Assembly (NCBI GenBank): GCA_016183815.1
Contig: JACPDW010000010.1
Span: 1-64,000 of the forward strand
Direction of reading: 5' to 3'
DNA from: Flavobacteriia bacterium
GTDB lineage: Bacteria; Bacteroidota; Bacteroidia; Flavobacteriales_D; Crocinitomicaceae
Length of the DNA stretch: 64,000 bases
Shown: one piece after another, positions 19,731 to 29,342 of the stretch
Layout: each line of letters begins with the position of its first letter
How positions within the stretch are numbered: the stretch's first letter is position 1
The notes under the pieces: generated by a model
The model's input: only the letters and a program-made list of their open reading frames with translations
The model's database searches: none
What the model was told of the DNA's origin: nothing
Program-made: the position numbers and the translations under genes

Positions 19731-20927
19731 CTAGATATGAAATTCAACGTCATCTAAATCGTTCTTTTTTTTACCTCCAATCATGTTACCAAACATTAGA
19801 ATAATAGCAGTCAAAAGAATAACTTGAATAATAAGTGAACTGTTTACCAAATCAATTTTAAGTGAGTCATCCAAAGCCAAAAAAAGCAAAATAGTTATTA
19901 ACCCACGAGGTGCAATGAAAAGTAAAGGAAAATTGGGCAATCGAACAGTAAAAAGTTGAAACCCTCTAAAAATAAAAATTGTCGCAACTATCGACCCAGA
20001 CCAAAGGAGAGTTTCTGAATTTAATACATCATTAATTTCTATAAGGAATCCAAAAATAATAAAAAAGACGGCTCTAATTAAAAAAGTAAATTCACTCACA
20101 ATTTCTTTAAATTTATGTACTTCAGTATTTAATTTATCTAAATCAATTTTCTGAAACCATTTGAATTCTTTTAACTTAGGTATATTCCCTAAAAATAAAC
20201 CAAACAAAAGAATAAAAATCAACCCTGGTAGATGAAAAAGCTTTGAAACGTCGTATATCAACACAATTAAGATAATAATTGGAAGAAATTTAACATGATG
20301 TTTAATGTTTTTAAGTAATACACTTAAAACAAAAATTGCAATCAGTGAGACTAAAACAATAATAAGAATTTGAAGTAAAAAAATGCCAACGGAATAAATA
20401 TCCACAATTTTATTTAAAATAATAAAGTTAAAAAAAAGAATGCCAAAAATATCAGACAAACTACTTTCATATATAATAAACTCGCGGTGTTTTTTTGTAA
20501 AATTTCTAACCGATGGAATTGCAATTGCACTACTTATGATACAAAAAGGAATGGCATTTGCAATACTACTTCTGAAATCATTACCAAAACTTTGAAACAC
20601 GTAGGCTAATAAAAAAGCTAAAGCAAACATTGGTAATAATGAAACAATTACAGATTTGAATATTAACTTTTTCTTTGAAGAGGTTAACTCTAGATCTAAA
20701 GAACCTTCCAATACAATCAATACTAAACCTAAAGAACCTAAGATTGGCAATGTATTTTTTAATTCTGGGACTTCTATTTTGAATTGAACAGATAAATATT
20801 TTGCAAAAACCCCTAAGATTAATAATAATATAACAGAAGGAATTTTAGTTTTTCCTGCCGATATATCGAAAATATAAGCAAAAAGTAATAAACTACAAAT
20901 TATTATTATTATTAAAGTTTCACTCAT
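19731..20927 (-). CDS. Cation:proton antiporter family membrane protein
   Basis: About 12 TM segments; IPSVILLLILGVFAKYL, LIVLEGSLDLEL, SSAIAIPSVRNF...IIYESSLSDIFGILFFNF typical of CPA-type exchangers. Confidence 0.82.
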   Translation of the reverse strand: MSETLIIIIICSLLLFAYIFDISAGKTKIPSVILLLILGVFAKYLSVQFKIEVPELKNTLPILGSLGLVLIVLEGSLDLELTSSKKKLIFKSVIVSLLPMFALAFLLAYVFQSFGNDFRSSIANAIPFCIISSAIAIPSVRNFTKKHREFIIYESSLSDIFGILFFNFIILNKIVDIYSVGIFLLQILIIVLVSLIAIFVLSVLLKNIKHHVKFLPIIILIVLIYDVSKLFHLPGLIFILLFGLFLGNIPKLKEFKWFQKIDLDKLNTEVHKFKEIVSEFTFLIRAVFFIIFGFLIEINDVLNSETLLWSGSIVATIFIFRGFQLFTVRLPNFPLLFIAPRGLITILLFLALDDSLKIDLVNSSLIIQVILLTAIILMFGNMIGGKKKNDLDDVEFHI

Positions 20928-22699
20928 TATTCAATAGTTGTATTTATCAAAGCTTTCCTGTATTCAGTTAATATTGATGATTTGTAAATAAATCCTACAA
21001 ATTTAGTCTGATAAACTACTGGAAGTATCCAAAAATTATTTTTTTCAAATTTAGTTAATATTGAATTAATATTTTCATCAAGCCTTGCGAATTCTTTTAC
21101 TTTTTCCATTAAATCGGAAACCTTAATTCTATCATATTTCTCAATTTCAAATAAATATTCTTTAATATTATCTAAAAAGATTAATCCTTTTAAATTGTTG
21201 TCATCGTCTATAACAGGGAATACGTTTTTATCAGATATTTTGACATTTTCTATTAATTCACCTAACAACATATTTACTTTGAGTTTTATAGAATCTTTTT
21301 CAATTAAGTTTTCTATGTCAATACTATTCAATAATGCCAAATCCTTACTATTAGAGAACATTTCGTCTTCCTCAACTAATCTTTTTGTATCCATAGAGAA
21401 GGGTTCAAAGTATTTTGAAATAGTATAGCTTATAGAAGAAACTATCATTAAAGGAATCATTAAGGTATAGCCCCCGGTTATTTCAGCAATCAAAAATATT
21501 GACGTCAAAGGTGCATGGTACAAACCACTTAAAACTCCTGCCATACCTACAAGCGTAAAATTAGAAACAGATACATCTATTTGAAACCAAATATTTAAAA
21601 TTTTAGCCAATAAAAATCCTAAAAATGCACCTACAAATAAGGAAGGAGCAAAATTGCCTCCATTGCCACCACTTCCAATAGTTAAAGCCGTCGCAATTGG
21701 CTTCAACAAAATGATACATAAGATAAAAAACAACAAATGCCAATCTTTTATAATAAACTCATGTAAAACGCTGTTAACATGGAGATAAGTTGTGTTATCA
21801 GTAGAAAGTGCTTTAATAAAATTCACACCTTCTCCAAAAAAACTTGGAAAAAGTAAGATTAAAAAAGCAAGTAAAATACCACCAAAAAAGACTTTAAAAT
21901 ATTTATTTACCTTAAATTTATGAAAACTTTCTTCGACCTTGACAAACACCCTTAAATGATAAACAGACAATAAGCCCGATAAAACACCAAGAGCAATATA
22001 AAAAAAGGTGAAATTGTAATTAAAAGGGATTACTTTGTTAAAAGAAAATAATACATCTGAATGGAGAATAATTTTTGAAATTAAAGCTCCACTTGCCGCT
22101 GCTAAAATTAGCGGAATAAAAGCAGTGATACTTATATCCAAAAGCAATGCCTCTAAGGCAAAAAGCACTCCCGCAATAGGAGCATTATAAGCAGCTCCAA
22201 TACCGCCTGCGATTCCACAAGCCAACAATAAAGATCGATCGTTGTAATTTAATTTATAGGTTTTTGAATAATTTGAACCAAACGCAGCTCCTGTTAGTAA
22301 GATTGGTGCTTCAATACCTGCTGAACCCCCAAATCCAATTGTTAATGAACTTGTAAGAACTTGATCATACATTTGTTTTTTAGGTATATAGCTAGAATTT
22401 TTCTTTATTCTTCTATGTAAAAACGATATACCTTTTTCAATTTTGTTTTTTAATAAATAATGGACTAATAAAACAGTGAGCAAAATACCAACAATAGGTA
22501 AGCCAGCAATTAGATATTTTGAATTTAAAAATTTTAAATCAGCTAAATAATTTAAAATAATGTGAATAATAGATTTTAAAACAACTGCTACTAAACCTGC
22601 ACTTAAACCAACTAAAACACTCGAAAATAAAATAAATTGTTTAGGTGAAGATTTTTCTTTTATCCATTTAATTAATTCATGTATTCGAATGGTCTTCAT
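20927..22699 (-). CDS. ClC-family chloride channel/transporter with C-terminal CBS domains
   Basis: GSAGIEAPILLTGAAFGS, GIAGGIGAAYNAPIAGVLFALE, GSGGNGGNFAPSLFVGAFLG; C-term tandem CBS-like segments; TAATG overlap with the following antiporter gene. Confidence 0.92.
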   Translation of the reverse strand: MKTIRIHELIKWIKEKSSPKQFILFSSVLVGLSAGLVAVVLKSIIHIILNYLADLKFLNSKYLIAGLPIVGILLTVLLVHYLLKNKIEKGISFLHRRIKKNSSYIPKKQMYDQVLTSSLTIGFGGSAGIEAPILLTGAAFGSNYSKTYKLNYNDRSLLLACGIAGGIGAAYNAPIAGVLFALEALLLDISITAFIPLILAAASGALISKIILHSDVLFSFNKVIPFNYNFTFFYIALGVLSGLLSVYHLRVFVKVEESFHKFKVNKYFKVFFGGILLAFLILLFPSFFGEGVNFIKALSTDNTTYLHVNSVLHEFIIKDWHLLFFILCIILLKPIATALTIGSGGNGGNFAPSLFVGAFLGFLLAKILNIWFQIDVSVSNFTLVGMAGVLSGLYHAPLTSIFLIAEITGGYTLMIPLMIVSSISYTISKYFEPFSMDTKRLVEEDEMFSNSKDLALLNSIDIENLIEKDSIKLKVNMLLGELIENVKISDKNVFPVIDDDNNLKGLIFLDNIKEYLFEIEKYDRIKVSDLMEKVKEFARLDENINSILTKFEKNNFWILPVVYQTKFVGFIYKSSILTEYRKALINTTIE

Positions 22700-22828
22700 T
22701 GTTTAAAATCTTATTTATTACACAACGACAAAATATTGTGAAAAATGTACATTTATATTAAAGAATTGATTACAACTATAAAAAAAGAAATAAATTCTTA
22801 AGTTTTCAAAATTAGGCATTTCTAATTT

Positions 22829-25210
22829 TCAATACAAATATTTTTGAAATAATTGATAAATCCTATTGTATTCATCATACCAAGAACTGTATTCTTTAAA
22901 TCCATGTCTTTCTATCGGATAAGTCGTTATATTCCAATTTTTCTTTCCTTTTTCAATTAATCTTTGACTCAAACGCATAACATCTTGATATTGCACATTA
23001 TCATCAATTAATCCATGTAACAAAAGAAGTTCATCTTTTAACGATTCTGATAAATAGATTGGAGAACTTACACGATACGCTTCTGGGTCTGTTTCAGGAA
23101 AATTAAGAATATTTGATGTGTATTCTAGATTATAGTGAGCCCAATCTGTAACAGAACGAAGAGCAGCACCACAAACAAATTTCCCTGGATATTTAAACAA
23201 AGCCATTAAAGTTAAAAATCCACCGTAAGACCCACCATAAATTGCAATTTTATTTGAATCGATAGCATATTGTTCAATCAACAATTTACGAGCAAAAATA
23301 TAGTCATCTAAATCTTTACCCCCCATATTTCTATAAATTGCAGTACGATAATCTCTACCATAACCATCACTGCCATGATAATCAATGTCAATCACAGTAA
23401 CACCTTCGTTTGCTAACATTTGATGAAACAAATATTCTCTATAATAGCTACTCCAATATTGATGTGCATTTTGTAAATATCCAGCTCCATGCACAAACAT
23501 CACTGCTGATTTTTTATTATTCTTTTCGGAAGGAAGATATATTCGAGCTGGACAATTTACCCCATCTTTTCCTTTAATCTGAATTAAAATGGGGTTTGTG
23601 AAAGAAATTTCTTTAAATTCTGCTGTTTTAGAGAAAGTAATTTGCTTTTCAAATGAATTGGCTTGTATATTCTTATGATAAATCTCCCATGGAGTATTTT
23701 TAGTAGAATATAAAAAGGCCAATTCTCTTCCATTTGGACTAATTACAACTTGATGTGCTCCTTCTTTTTCTAATATTTTTGTTAATTCGTTATTTTTTAA
23801 ATTGTATTGATAAAAATCAAGATTACCAGCATGACTTTTATTTAAATGTAAATAAAAACAATTTTGATTTTTGTCAAACAATGTTTCTCTTACTTCATAA
23901 TTTCCATTGGTTAAAGCAGTTTTTTTTCTATTCATCAAATTAAATAAATACAAATGACTGTATCCTGTTTCCTCCGACTGAAAATAAACGTTTTCCTCTT
24001 CTTTATCAAATCCTAAAACAGCTGGATCAAAATTCCATTCAGAAATTCCTGGTCCACCTATCCAAGCAGCATCATATTGATATTCAATCATTTCATATCT
24101 CCCTTCAACTAAATAAATTAATACTATCCATCGATGTTTATTATCTAAACTTCTTAAATCACACAAAGCTGTTTCATTTTTATTAGAAAATATCAAAGGG
24201 TGAATAGAAAAATTTGAAGGAAAAGAAACAATTTCTTTCGGTTTATATAAGGAATAATAGGAAGGTGTATCGTTTAAGTGAGGTAAAAAGCGAAAATCAA
24301 TATAATACATACTGTCTTTAACTCGATTATAAATAGCTAATTGGTGTTTACTTAAATGATGTATTGAAACTTTTGACCTTGCTTTTTTGCTTTGAGAATA
24401 ACCTTCTTCGTTGACCATTTCTTGAATTTCAGTGGCGTCATTGTTTGGATAATCGGATAATACAAAACTGACAAACGTATGTTTCAAATTGGTTTGTATT
24501 TGTTCTATCTCATGATTTCCATAATACATTTTTTTAGGGGATTTTAATGTGATTTTTTCTTCATTTTCCTCTATTAAATGATTCTTTTTATCCTCTTTTT
24601 GGATAAATTCAAATAATTCTTTTTGTTGCTGAATTAAATAATCGTTTTGTTTTGTTGTTTTTTCAATAGCATTTCCCTTCAAAAAATTTGTGATTTGTTT
24701 GATTGAAGAATGTTTTAAATTTAACTCATAAAGATTAGAATTTTGTTCATAAACAAGCACATTTTCATCTTCTCCAATAAAAAACTGATTTACTGGACTT
24801 TGTGTTTGTACTAAAACTTGAATTTTTTCCGTTTTTTTATCAAAAAGAAATAAATTGCCCTTTTCAATAAAAAAAATATGCTTAAAATTAGTTTGTTTTT
24901 TATCATTTAATAAGAGTTGGAATGACTCTTCTATCGGATTTTTTTGGATATTTTTTTTCTCAAGATCATAAAAGTAGGTTGAATACAACAGTTCTTTTTC
25001 AGGATTCCATTCAAAAAATATTTTTTTATTATCCCACGACCATTGAACATTTTTCGGTGGGTGTCCAATAAAATCATATCCTTTCATGATTTTTTCTAAT
25101 TCTAAATTTTGGCAAAAAAAAGCAGAAGAAATCATCAAATAAAGTACTAAAAAAAACAATAACATCTTAAAGTTTTCAATTTTTCTTATAAAATTTAAAT
25201 TGGAAATCAT
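22829..25210 (-). CDS. S9-family (prolyl oligopeptidase/DPP IV-like) serine peptidase
   Basis: IAIYGGSYGGFLTLMALFKYP (GxSxGG), LLLHGLIDDNVQYQDVMRLSQRLIEKGK, ERHGF; N-terminal beta-propeller. Confidence 0.9.
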   Translation of the reverse strand: MISNLNFIRKIENFKMLLFFLVLYLMISSAFFCQNLELEKIMKGYDFIGHPPKNVQWSWDNKKIFFEWNPEKELLYSTYFYDLEKKNIQKNPIEESFQLLLNDKKQTNFKHIFFIEKGNLFLFDKKTEKIQVLVQTQSPVNQFFIGEDENVLVYEQNSNLYELNLKHSSIKQITNFLKGNAIEKTTKQNDYLIQQQKELFEFIQKEDKKNHLIEENEEKITLKSPKKMYYGNHEIEQIQTNLKHTFVSFVLSDYPNNDATEIQEMVNEEGYSQSKKARSKVSIHHLSKHQLAIYNRVKDSMYYIDFRFLPHLNDTPSYYSLYKPKEIVSFPSNFSIHPLIFSNKNETALCDLRSLDNKHRWIVLIYLVEGRYEMIEYQYDAAWIGGPGISEWNFDPAVLGFDKEEENVYFQSEETGYSHLYLFNLMNRKKTALTNGNYEVRETLFDKNQNCFYLHLNKSHAGNLDFYQYNLKNNELTKILEKEGAHQVVISPNGRELAFLYSTKNTPWEIYHKNIQANSFEKQITFSKTAEFKEISFTNPILIQIKGKDGVNCPARIYLPSEKNNKKSAVMFVHGAGYLQNAHQYWSSYYREYLFHQMLANEGVTVIDIDYHGSDGYGRDYRTAIYRNMGGKDLDDYIFARKLLIEQYAIDSNKIAIYGGSYGGFLTLMALFKYPGKFVCGAALRSVTDWAHYNLEYTSNILNFPETDPEAYRVSSPIYLSESLKDELLLLHGLIDDNVQYQDVMRLSQRLIEKGKKNWNITTYPIERHGFKEYSSWYDEYNRIYQLFQKYLY

Positions 25211-25211
25211 A

Positions 25212-26537
25212 CTAAAACATTTTGGACTTTAAATAGGATATCAACGGAAATTGAATGGAAAAAGAAAAGTTTTTATTGTCAGTTTGTTCAACAACAAAAG
25301 AATACTTAACTCCATTTTGTGTCCAATATCCTCCATTTAACGGTTTATTTTTTAGTTTAGGAGCAAAATCTGTTGAATACAAAAACAAAAAATCTTTTTT
25401 CTGAATAATTTTTAAAGGAGGTGAATTTAATATATGAAATCTATTGTTTTGTTTTCTCATAATACCTTTGGCAAACAGTTGAGCAACAAATTGCTTTTGA
25501 AATTCATTCATTGACAACAATATAGCATAACCTGGCTTCAAAACTTCTTTGGTTTTTTTAACTTCAACCATATTAAACTCATCGTCCATTTCAGTTTCGA
25601 TGTACGTTTCTTTTACAAGATGACTGCCCCCTTCAACAACAGCAATATCCCCTTCCCACGCTTTTACAAATGATTTTAATGGAAAAGCAATTTTACTTGC
25701 ATATTTTTGTAAAAAACTCCACAAAGGATGAGTTAGATTATTTTTAAATTGCTCTAAATCAAAGTGAAACTGGATACTTTTATTCCCTTCAAATTGAGAA
25801 TTAAAACTCAATCCGTTATTTTTAAGTTTTATTGGAGAATTTTGATCAAAAACAAAAGAACCTTTTAAATAGGTGTTTATACTGTCAGTATCATGAGCAA
25901 AATAGACACTTTTAATCCCCAATTCCATCCATTTAGACCATTTTGATAATATCTGAACATGTTCATTTTTGTATGGATTTAATCTTTTTAATTCTTTCCA
26001 ATACAAATGTTCATCGCCTTTTCTTGAATACATCACATGATACATTCTTTTTGGCAATTGATTGCCTTTATAAACAAAAAACCAGGTTTTACCGTAAGTG
26101 AAATATATTTTTTCCTTTTTTAATCGATGGACTTTTTGACCACCCACAATGGTATCTTCAATTAAAAAGTCTTTTTTTAACCTATTTATCCCATTAAAAA
26201 TTTTACTACTGTCTTGTACTGAAATCAAACCACCCCACTCTCCGTTTTCATTAGCAAAAAAATAAATGGGTTTTTGAGCTTGAATTCCATACATTTTACT
26301 TTGTGCTAAAATAAAATCATAAGATAAATATTCCCTAAATGGAACCCTATTAAAAAACATAAATGCATGAGATTCTCTTGCTAATTCAATAAGGTTAATT
26401 TTACCAATAAAATCACCAACAGGTATTCTATCAGACAGTAAGGGTTCGGGTTCTTTTTTAAATAATATTGGTCGCAAATAAAAAAAAGCGACTAATAAAG
26501 AAAGTAAAAAAGCGATAAAAAGACCCTTTCTTGCCAT
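25212..26537 (-). CDS. Membrane-anchored hypothetical protein, likely paralogue of the adjacent 626-aa protein (DUF4836/DUF3352-like)
   Basis: N-terminal TM; IPVGDFIGKINLIELARESHAFMFFNRVPF...; ends 2 bp before the S9 peptidase gene on the minus strand. Confidence 0.75.
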   Translation of the reverse strand: MARKGLFIAFLLSLLVAFFYLRPILFKKEPEPLLSDRIPVGDFIGKINLIELARESHAFMFFNRVPFREYLSYDFILAQSKMYGIQAQKPIYFFANENGEWGGLISVQDSSKIFNGINRLKKDFLIEDTIVGGQKVHRLKKEKIYFTYGKTWFFVYKGNQLPKRMYHVMYSRKGDEHLYWKELKRLNPYKNEHVQILSKWSKWMELGIKSVYFAHDTDSINTYLKGSFVFDQNSPIKLKNNGLSFNSQFEGNKSIQFHFDLEQFKNNLTHPLWSFLQKYASKIAFPLKSFVKAWEGDIAVVEGGSHLVKETYIETEMDDEFNMVEVKKTKEVLKPGYAILLSMNEFQKQFVAQLFAKGIMRKQNNRFHILNSPPLKIIQKKDFLFLYSTDFAPKLKNKPLNGGYWTQNGVKYSFVVEQTDNKNFSFSIQFPLISYLKSKMF

Positions 26538-26542
26538 CTGAA

Positions 26543-28423
26543 TTAATCTTTACTCATCACATAAACCGTATTAATCAAATCAAGTAAATATTTACCTGAA
26601 TGTTCGTAATTTCCTTCAAAAGTATATTCTAAACTAAATGAAGTTTTTTCTTTAGTTGTTTTTGAGGAACTCAACTCGAAAACTCCAGTTTTACCTTTCA
26701 TTGCGTTTATTAAATCATTTTGTTTTTTGCTTAACATGTCTTGTGGCAATTTATCAATCGTTAATCCCCAATTAAAATGACCATACATAAACTTGCTTTT
26801 TTTAGCTTTTTTAGCTTGAATTCCACTTAAAGATGCTGAACCATAACCCTTTGTATGAAATTTAGCTAAATCCTCATCATTAGTAAATATAAATAAACCA
26901 TTTTGGTTGATTATATAAATTGGGATTGAATTAAAAAGAGCTTCTTCAACAACCCAATATTCATTTTCTTTGTGGAAACGCGAAGTCATTTTACTAAAAT
27001 ATTTTAATATTTTTTCAGGAATTTCATTCTTATTAGTCGAGAAACCAAATGTAAAAATTGGCATTTCCTCCTCTCCTTCAGATTCTTTTTCACTGTATTC
27101 AAAGGTTTCTTCATCATAAAAGAACTCAATTTTTTTTGTTTTTACCTTTTTTATACCATTAAAACAAGCAAACATACTTCCCTTATAAGTATTAAAAACA
27201 GCTTCTGTATTTACAAATTCATTAATTAGCTCAATCATCAACAAATTTCCACTCACTCTTGGGTCGTTTTGTTTTTCTAAAACAGGAACAATTACGTCAA
27301 AAGCTTGTTTGTATCCTTTGTTCAAATTAATGTTATAAGTAATAAAACCCAGAGTATTAGAAGGAATATATTGAAAAACTTTTTTATCAAAACGTGTATC
27401 GGTTAATGCTTCATAAATTGACCCTAAGCGTTCACTATAATTGGCATCAAAGTTTAATAAAATTTGATTATCATTTAAATTGATTTGCCCTAAAATGACA
27501 TTTCCTGTGTATATTTCTTTAATGTCTTGCACTAAATCAGGAAATAAAGTCTGAAAATACCAAATATTGTTGGTTGAACTAAAATTTCTAGAATTGTCTA
27601 AATAAAAAATACCATCTGAATTATTTAACAATTGTTTTTCAAAGTTTTTATCTTTTGATTTTAAATGAATATTTGATAAAAACAACTCATTCATTATAAT
27701 TTTAAAATATTCAAATTGTAATTCCAAAGTTATACTATCTCTTAATTCCCAATAGGTTTTATTAAGTAAGTCATAATCACTCACTTCTACTGAATCTGAT
27801 GGAACTACTATTTCTTCCTCAAAAATTTCCTCTTCATTAAGTTCGTCTTCTTCGCCCTCATAATACTCTTCTTGATAATAATCATATTGAGAATACCCTC
27901 GAGCTAACCAAATTGAGTCTGTTATTACCGAAACCCTTTCAGATGTTGGGTCTATCCTTAAAACGATGGCACTGTTACCTTTAATTAATAGATGATTAAA
28001 TTGACTTGAATACAATTCCACATCATTTGTCCAATTTTCTTTTTTATCAAAATCATCAAAAACTGAAAATAATAATTTTTTATTTTTTATGCCAAAAGTA
28101 AACCCTGCCAGTTCAAATTTTCTATTTTTTCCATAAAAAACATGTAGTTTTTGGTCAAAATCTATCCCTGAATCTTTTAAAGTTTTGTTTGAGGTTGACC
28201 CATCAAATAACTCGGCATGTATTTCGTCCATGAAATCATATTGAATCAAATCATCTAGAGGTATTTTTTTTAATAGACTAATATTATTTATACCTAAAAC
28301 ACTTACTGCATCTTTAGGAATTAATTCATCAGGACTTTGACTATAAATTAAATTTGAACTAAGTAAAACATGAAAAAGTATTAACGAAGTTATAGAGTTA
28401 TTAATAAAAGATTTTTTTTTCAT
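26543..28423 (-). CDS. Secreted DUF4836-like hypothetical protein
   Basis: Signal peptide; DELIPKDAVSVLGINNISLLKKIPLDDLIQYDFMDEI; acidic insert YYQEEYYEGEEDELNEEEIFEEEIVV; 4-bp overlap with the upstream gene. Confidence 0.78.
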   Translation of the reverse strand: MKKKSFINNSITSLILFHVLLSSNLIYSQSPDELIPKDAVSVLGINNISLLKKIPLDDLIQYDFMDEIHAELFDGSTSNKTLKDSGIDFDQKLHVFYGKNRKFELAGFTFGIKNKKLLFSVFDDFDKKENWTNDVELYSSQFNHLLIKGNSAIVLRIDPTSERVSVITDSIWLARGYSQYDYYQEEYYEGEEDELNEEEIFEEEIVVPSDSVEVSDYDLLNKTYWELRDSITLELQFEYFKIIMNELFLSNIHLKSKDKNFEKQLLNNSDGIFYLDNSRNFSSTNNIWYFQTLFPDLVQDIKEIYTGNVILGQINLNDNQILLNFDANYSERLGSIYEALTDTRFDKKVFQYIPSNTLGFITYNINLNKGYKQAFDVIVPVLEKQNDPRVSGNLLMIELINEFVNTEAVFNTYKGSMFACFNGIKKVKTKKIEFFYDEETFEYSEKESEGEEEMPIFTFGFSTNKNEIPEKILKYFSKMTSRFHKENEYWVVEEALFNSIPIYIINQNGLFIFTNDEDLAKFHTKGYGSASLSGIQAKKAKKSKFMYGHFNWGLTIDKLPQDMLSKKQNDLINAMKGKTGVFELSSSKTTKEKTSFSLEYTFEGNYEHSGKYLLDLINTVYVMSKD

Positions 28424-29142
28424 TGAGGTGTTTTGGAAGTACTAAGATAAATAGTATTTTCTAATATAGACAAATTATTTACTAACGAATAGGTGTTCGT
28501 TTTAATCATACACGCCGTTTTATTTGGAGAAATTTTTGCAGAATTATTATCACATTTTTCAATGGGTTTATCAAAACGTGTAACAGAGATATAAGTACCT
28601 TCTTTTAAACGAGTTAAATCCTCAGACTTTAAACGTTTAGTCGTTTGTTGGGTTAAAGTTGGAACAGAACGAATCAATTTATTTTCTTCCCAATCCAACC
28701 AAGTGTGATTAATTTCTTTTATTTCTTGTTGTTTATCTTTCTCAATAACAATTTCTTTAATGGCTTTTTGTAAAGATTGAACATCATCAAAGTCGCATTG
28801 AAATCGTAAAATAAAATTTGAAAAATCACTTTCAACTTTAACTCTATGAATACCTTCTTTATTCTCTAATTTTGTTTTATATTCGTCAATCATTTGTTTA
28901 ATCTCACTTATTTTAGGTACTTTTTTACCGTCTAAACTATCAAGTGCTAAAATTGAATTTATTTTAACTTTACTAGAACTTAAATTAACAACATATTTAA
29001 AAGTGCCTGTACCATCGTTATGAATTGTCAAATCATCACTGATTTCAATACAAGAATGAAGAAACAATAGTATAGGAATACTTAATAAAAAGCATGGGGA
29101 TTGTACTTTTGTAATTTGAATTAATTTTCTAAAAATAAACAT
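28420..29142 (-). CDS. Putative lipoprotein (LppM/DUF3153-like)
   Basis: Lipobox-like LLFLHSC followed by IEISDDLTIHNDGTGTFKYVVNLS. Confidence 0.72.
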   Translation of the reverse strand: MFIFRKLIQITKVQSPCFLLSIPILLFLHSCIEISDDLTIHNDGTGTFKYVVNLSSSKVKINSILALDSLDGKKVPKISEIKQMIDEYKTKLENKEGIHRVKVESDFSNFILRFQCDFDDVQSLQKAIKEIVIEKDKQQEIKEINHTWLDWEENKLIRSVPTLTQQTTKRLKSEDLTRLKEGTYISVTRFDKPIEKCDNNSAKISPNKTACMIKTNTYSLVNNLSILENTIYLSTSKTPQ

Positions 29143-29324
29143 AAGTGCTTACAAAATTATAAAAGATAACAAGCAAAAAAAATACCAAAACAATTCTTTT
29201 CATTCTTTTTTAACCTCATTCTTCTTTAAATGTGTTCTATTTTAATTAAAAACGTAAATCTAACAAGAAAATTAAGGAAAATAATGATTGATTTCAAATG
29301 TCAAAAAATTTAGCTTAAAATAAG

Positions 29325-29332
29325 TAACTTTG
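29325..29332 (+). promoter_or_regulatory. Bacteroidota -7 element TAACTTTG immediately upstream of nrnA-like gene
   Basis: TAnnTTTG consensus ending 11 nt before ATG 29343. Confidence 0.5.
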
Positions 29333-29342
29333 TGCTGTGGAA

